A stretch of DNA of 64,000 nt from Anaerosphaera aminiphila DSM 21120 (GTDB lineage Bacteria; Bacillota; Clostridia; Tissierellales; Peptoniphilaceae): assembly GCF_900129925.1 (NCBI RefSeq), contig NZ_FQXI01000006.1, forward strand, positions 1 through 64,000, in the 5' to 3' direction. The notes under the pieces are model-generated. The model was not told the origin of the DNA. It did not search any database and worked only from the letters and a program-made list of their open reading frames with translations. A program made the translations under genes and the position numbers. Within the stretch, counting starts at the first letter, position 1, and every line of letters starts with the position of its first letter. This document shows positions 60,676 through 64,000 of this stretch, in pieces.

Positions 60676-60707
60676 AGGTTAAAACACAAAGTTTTAGCCT
60701 TTTTTTA
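60676..60707 (+). terminator. Terminator of the ctsR-radA operon
   Basis: AGGTTAAAAC pairs with GTTTTAGCCT (one mismatch/wobble) around ACAAA, followed by T7. Confidence 0.9.
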
Positions 60708-60760
60708 TTATAAGTTATTTTAATTAATTATGCTTTTTAAAGAATTTACATAAAATTCAT

Positions 60761-60811
60761 TTGTTAAGAAAGTACTAAGTTATCTTAGTAAAATCCTTGA
60801 TAAGTTAACAA
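60761..60811. promoter_or_regulatory. Nested inverted repeats upstream of carD
   Basis: TTGTTAA (60761-60767) with TTAACAA (60805-60811) outside and TACTAAG-TTAT-CTTAGTA (60773-60790) inside. They lie in the otherwise empty 258-base gap 60708-60965. A carD promoter (TTTACT, 18 bases, TATACT at 60930-60935) is downstream of it. Confidence 0.4.
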
Positions 60812-60965
60812 CTATTTCACTTGTTATTTGTATAGTATGTTGATAAAATAAAATGAAAGTAAAAATACACTTTACATTTATTGGAATTAATGATAAAATG
60901 AAAAATTTACTTTTAATAATGAATTATGTTATACTTATATTGGGCATATTTTCAGGAGGGATAAA

Positions 60966-61451
60966 GTGTTTAATATAGGTGATAAAGTTGTTTACCCAAT
61001 GCACGGTGCAGGAATTATAGTTGCAATAGAAAACCGTGAAATTTTAGGAAAAATTCGAGAATATTATGTATTGAAGATGCCAATAAATGATATGGAAGTA
61101 ATGGTTCCGGTAATTAATGCAGGAGATGTTGGAGTTAGAGATATTTTAGGAAAAGAAGAAATGGACAAAGTACTTAGTATTTTGTCAAGTGAAGATGAAG
61201 CTGTTATGCCCACAAATTGGAACAGAAGGTACAGATACAACATGGAGAGAATAAAAACTGGCGATATTGATGAAATAGCAAAAGTTGTAAGATCTCTAGA
61301 GAAGTTAGATGTTGAAAAAACTCTTTCAACAGGAGAGAGAAAAATGTTACTCAGCGCAAGACAAATTATTATATCTGAAATGGTCTTAGTTTATGAAAAG
61401 AGCACAGATGAAATTTCAGATCTTGTGGATGATATTATTATGAAAAGTTAA
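60966..61451 (+). CDS. carD: CarD family transcriptional regulator
   Basis: 161 residues. The CarD/CdnL RNA-polymerase-interacting domain is FNIGDKVVYPMHGAGIIVAIE, followed by helical DNA-binding region (KVVRSLEKLDVEKTLSTGERKMLLSARQI). It binds RNA polymerase beta and stabilises promoter opening. GTG start after GGAGGG. It probably shares a transcript with the PIN/TRAM gene. Confidence 0.93.
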   Translation: MFNIGDKVVYPMHGAGIIVAIENREILGKIREYYVLKMPINDMEVMVPVINAGDVGVRDILGKEEMDKVLSILSSEDEAVMPTNWNRRYRYNMERIKTGDIDEIAKVVRSLEKLDVEKTLSTGERKMLLSARQIIISEMVLVYEKSTDEISDLVDDIIMKS

Positions 61452-61466
61452 GAGGGAGGGATTAAC

Positions 61467-62576
61467 ATTAATAACAAGAAGGTAGTAAATAACTTATTTA
61501 GACTTCTATTTACAATGATAGGAGTTGGGTTTGGCATAGTTTCTTTTGAAATTTTAAAATACTTTCAGCTTTTTGATGGTTTTAGTAAAACTGTTATCTC
61601 AGCAATAAATGTATCAGTTGTTGTTGGATTTGCAATTATTTTTTTTCTTTTATCCAAGAAAGTATTTCGAAATATAAAAACTATACTGGACAAATTAGAA
61701 GAGGATTTAAAGGAAAAAGCTATTTCCGAAGTAATCTCAGGAACAATTGGATTAATTATTGGATTTATAATAGCTTTTTTTGTAAGTCAACCCTTCTATA
61801 TGATTCAAGTTCCATACTTGGGTTCAGCAATAGGGATAATCTTTTACGGCGTATTTGGATATTTGGGCTTAAAGTTAGGACTTACTAATAGAGATACTCT
61901 ATCTGTAAAGTTTAAAGACATTACAAGTTCGCTAAAAAATCCTGTTGTAAAAGAAAAGGAAAAGTCAAAGACTTCTAAAATGAATGGAATTCCAAAAATT
62001 CTGGATACATCAGTAATAATTGATGGAAGAATAATGGACATTTGCGATTCAAATTTCTTAGAGGGTTCAATAGTAGTTCCGGTTTTTGTATTGGAAGAAC
62101 TTCAACACATTGCAGATTCTTCAGACGGACTTAAGAGAAGTAGAGGTAGGCGTGGACTTGATATTATAAAAGAAATGCAGGAAAATAAAAATTTGGACAT
62201 AGTTATATTTCAAGGTAAGTACGATGAGATTAGTGAAGTGGATTCAAAACTATTGCAGCTTACAAAGGATTTAAATGGAAAAATCGTCACAAATGACTAC
62301 AACTTAAATAAAGTTGCAGCAGTTCAGGGAATAGATGTGTTAAATATAAATGAACTTGCAAATTCTGTTAAGCCTGTTTACTTACCTGGAGAAGAAATGA
62401 CAGTACAAATAGTAAAACTGGGCAAGGAACATGGACAGGGCTTGGGATATTTAGATGATGGAACTATGATAGTAGTTGAGTCTGGAAAGAATTACTTAGG
62501 AGAGACAATAAACGCAGTAGTTACAAGTGTACTTCAAACATCTGCAGGAAAGATGATTTTTGCAAAGCCTATGTAA
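61467..62576 (+). CDS. PIN/TRAM-domain membrane nuclease-like protein (YacL family), ATT start
   Basis: 369 residues. Four N-terminal membrane segments (to about residue 140), a PIN domain with the acidic residues LDTSVIIDGRIMDI, FVLEELQHIAD, RRGLDIIKEM and VTNDYNLNKVAAVQGI, and a C-terminal TRAM domain (VQIVKLGKEHGQGLGYLDDG). The first ATG (61515) has no SD and lies inside the first membrane segment. The in-frame codon 6 bases after GGAGGG is ATT (61467); starting there gives INNKKVVNNLFRLLF, a normal Lys-rich start before the first membrane helix. No ATG, GTG or TTG is available between. Probable RNA-binding/nuclease role, unproven. Confidence 0.85.
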   Translation: MNNKKVVNNLFRLLFTMIGVGFGIVSFEILKYFQLFDGFSKTVISAINVSVVVGFAIIFFLLSKKVFRNIKTILDKLEEDLKEKAISEVISGTIGLIIGFIIAFFVSQPFYMIQVPYLGSAIGIIFYGVFGYLGLKLGLTNRDTLSVKFKDITSSLKNPVVKEKEKSKTSKMNGIPKILDTSVIIDGRIMDICDSNFLEGSIVVPVFVLEELQHIADSSDGLKRSRGRRGLDIIKEMQENKNLDIVIFQGKYDEISEVDSKLLQLTKDLNGKIVTNDYNLNKVAAVQGIDVLNINELANSVKPVYLPGEEMTVQIVKLGKEHGQGLGYLDDGTMIVVESGKNYLGETINAVVTSVLQTSAGKMIFAKPM

Positions 62577-62598
62577 TATTAATAATCAGGGGGAAATA

Positions 62599-63709
62599 AT
62601 GGAACAGAATATATATATTGAAAGAGAACGTTTAAATGAAGCGAAAGAGTTAGTAAAAAGTCTTGGAGAGTCTCTTTGACTTACCTACTCTAAGAACAAA
62701 AATTAAAAATTTAAATGAAAAACAAATGGTAGAGGGATTTTGGGATGACAGTGAAAAAGCTCAAAAAATAATAAGAGAACAAAATCACTATCAATCTAAA
62801 GTTGAAAAGTACGACAAGTTAATGAAAAAAATTTCAGATGAAGAAGATTTACTAGACTTAATGGAAATGGAAGAAGACTTTACTTTTTATGATGAGTTTA
62901 GATGGGAACTAACTTCAATAGAAGAGCTATCTCAAAGCTTTAAATTGGAAACACTTCTAAATGGAGAATACGATTCAAGTGATGCTATATTGTCAATTCA
63001 TGCAGGGGCAGGTGGAACTGAAGCTCAAGACTGGGCTGGAATGCTCCATAGAATGTATGCCAGATATGCAGAAAAAAAAGGATATAAAATTGAAACTTTA
63101 GATATCTTAAAAGAAGAAGAGGCTGGAATTAAATCAGTTACAATGAAAATTTCAGGAGATAATGCCTATGGATATTTAAAGGGAGAAAAAGGTGTTCACA
63201 GACTTGTTAGAATATCACCTTTTGATTCAAACAAGAGAAGACACACTTCATTTTCATCTGTAGACGTATATCCTGTACTAGATGAAACAACAGAGATAGA
63301 AATAAGAGATGAAGATTTAAAAATAGATACTTATAGGGCATCAGGAGCCGGTGGACAACATGTAAACACTACAGACTCCGCAGTTAGAATTACTCACGTT
63401 CCAACGGGAATAGTAGTTCAGTGTCAAAACGAAAGGTCTCAAATTCAAAATAGAGAACAGGCTATGAATATGTTAAAGGCAAAATTAATAGCACTGGCTG
63501 AGGAAGAAAAGAAGGAAAAAATAGAAGATCTCCAAGGTAATTATTCACAAATTGCATGGGGTTCTCAAATAAGGTCCTATGTATTCCAACCCTATACAAT
63601 GGTAAAAGATCACAGGACAAATACAGAAGTTGGGGATGTAAATAAGGTAATGGATGGGGATTTAGATATTTTTGTAAATGACTATCTACAGATGAAAGCA
63701 TCAAACTAG
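62599..63709 (+). CDS. prfB: Peptide chain release factor 2, programmed +1 frameshift
   Basis: 26 codons from ATG 62599 (GGGGG upstream) reach CTT-TGA at 62674-62679. A +1 shift (CTT TGA C read as CTT GAC) joins the second frame, giving 369 residues. The classic RF2 autoregulatory site is present: SD-like GGAG at 62665-62668 and TGA C. The second frame holds the RF2 motif SPF (RISPFDSNKRRHTSF) and the GGQ motif (GAGGQHVN). RF2 terminates at UGA and UAA. Shift read from the sequence. Confidence 0.96.
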
Positions 63710-63720
63710 GAGGTATGTAT

Positions 63721-64000
63721 ATGATTTTAACAACTACAGATAATGTTCAGGGAAGAGAAATCTCCGAGTACTTAGGTTTAGTTTTTGGAGAACAAGTTAA
63801 CGGTATTAACTTTGTAAAAGATATTGGAGCTGGATTTAGAAATATTGTAGGTGGAAGAAGTAGTGGCTATGAAGATGAAGTAATAGACATGAGAGATGAC
63901 TGTATAAAAGAGATTACTAAAAGAGCAAATGAAATGGGTGCAGATGGTATTGTAGGCCTTAGATTTGACTATGAAGTGCTGGGACAGGGCAATATGATTA
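63721..64000 (+). CDS. YbjQ/UPF0145 (DUF74) family protein, 3' end outside window
   Basis: 93 codons visible, beginning MILTTTDNVQGREISEYLGL. The pattern TTDNVQGREI...GLVFGE, then GADGIVGLRFDYEV is characteristic of the YbjQ family, a small pentameric fold annotated as heavy-metal-binding; function not established. AGGAGG SD; 11 bases after prfB. Confidence 0.85.
   Translation, partial: MILTTTDNVQGREISEYLGLVFGEQVNGINFVKDIGAGFRNIVGGRSSGYEDEVIDMRDDCIKEITKRANEMGADGIVGLRFDYEVLGQGNMI

Noticed and set aside
62599-62679. prfB as a pseudogene because of the early TGA
   Set aside because: CTT-TGA-C with an upstream GGAG is the normal RF2 programmed frameshift.
1-64000. tRNA or rRNA genes
   Set aside because: I saw no cloverleaf-like sequence with a GGTTCRA arm nor any rRNA segment in the intergenic regions.

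Overview
The window is AT-rich bacterial DNA, densely packed with genes. Gene content and order point to an anaerobic low-GC Firmicute. The evidence is a CtsR/McsA/McsB/ClpC operon, the rpmG-secE-nusG-rplKAJL block, the tmk-darA-holB-ricT block, SD-driven GTG and TTG starts, a clostridial ferredoxin and a giant 2-hydroxyacyl-CoA dehydratase activase. A Tissierellia/Peptoniphilaceae-type anaerobic coccus is my best guess; that placement is inference, not shown by the sequence.

Layout. 1-541 is the 3' end of tuf. 642-3063 holds a thioredoxin-like/DUF1847 pair and a membrane-anchored protein overlapping an AAA ATPase. 3081-4131 is an IS30 graveyard around a lipoprotein-like/membrane-anchored gene whose paralogue sits at 24714-25343. 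4253-7178 is a polyhydroxyalkanoate operon, phaJ-phaE-phaC, on the minus strand; phaJ starts on ATT. 7476-10873 is a TSUP exporter/MoxR ATPase/VWA operon. 11544-20898 is a purine operon, purF-M-N-H plus a fused purD-purL. 22203-24661 is a thiamine salvage operon, thiD-thiM-thiE, behind a TPP riboswitch. 27197-30640 is the secE/nusG/ribosomal-stalk block with L1-type and L10 leader structures. 30683-31750 is a 1.07 kb non-coding region filled with structured repeats. 31751-36198 is the decarboxylase-tmk-darA-darA2-holB-ricT operon. Then come a large membrane hydrolase, ferritin, ferredoxin and the dehydratase activase (to 43914), two secreted stalk/lipoproteins, cca-glmM-degV-GNAT, CapA-asparaginase-EamA, an M20 hydrolase, ctsR-mcsA-mcsB-clpC-radA, carD, a PIN/TRAM protein, prfB with its programmed frameshift, and the start of a YbjQ-type gene.

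The points most worth a second look are: (i) an McsB homologue that has lost essentially every recognisable catalytic motif although it stays in the clp operon; (ii) two genes (phaJ and the PIN/TRAM gene) that appear to start on ATT; (iii) a dispersed repeat family whose variable cores stay self-complementary, with compensatory changes around a constant TC/TC internal loop; (iv) the purD-purL fusion; (v) tandem DarA-like genes, one lacking the long loop; and (vi) the IS30 relics flanking a duplicated gene. All domain calls are from reading the sequence, with no database search.
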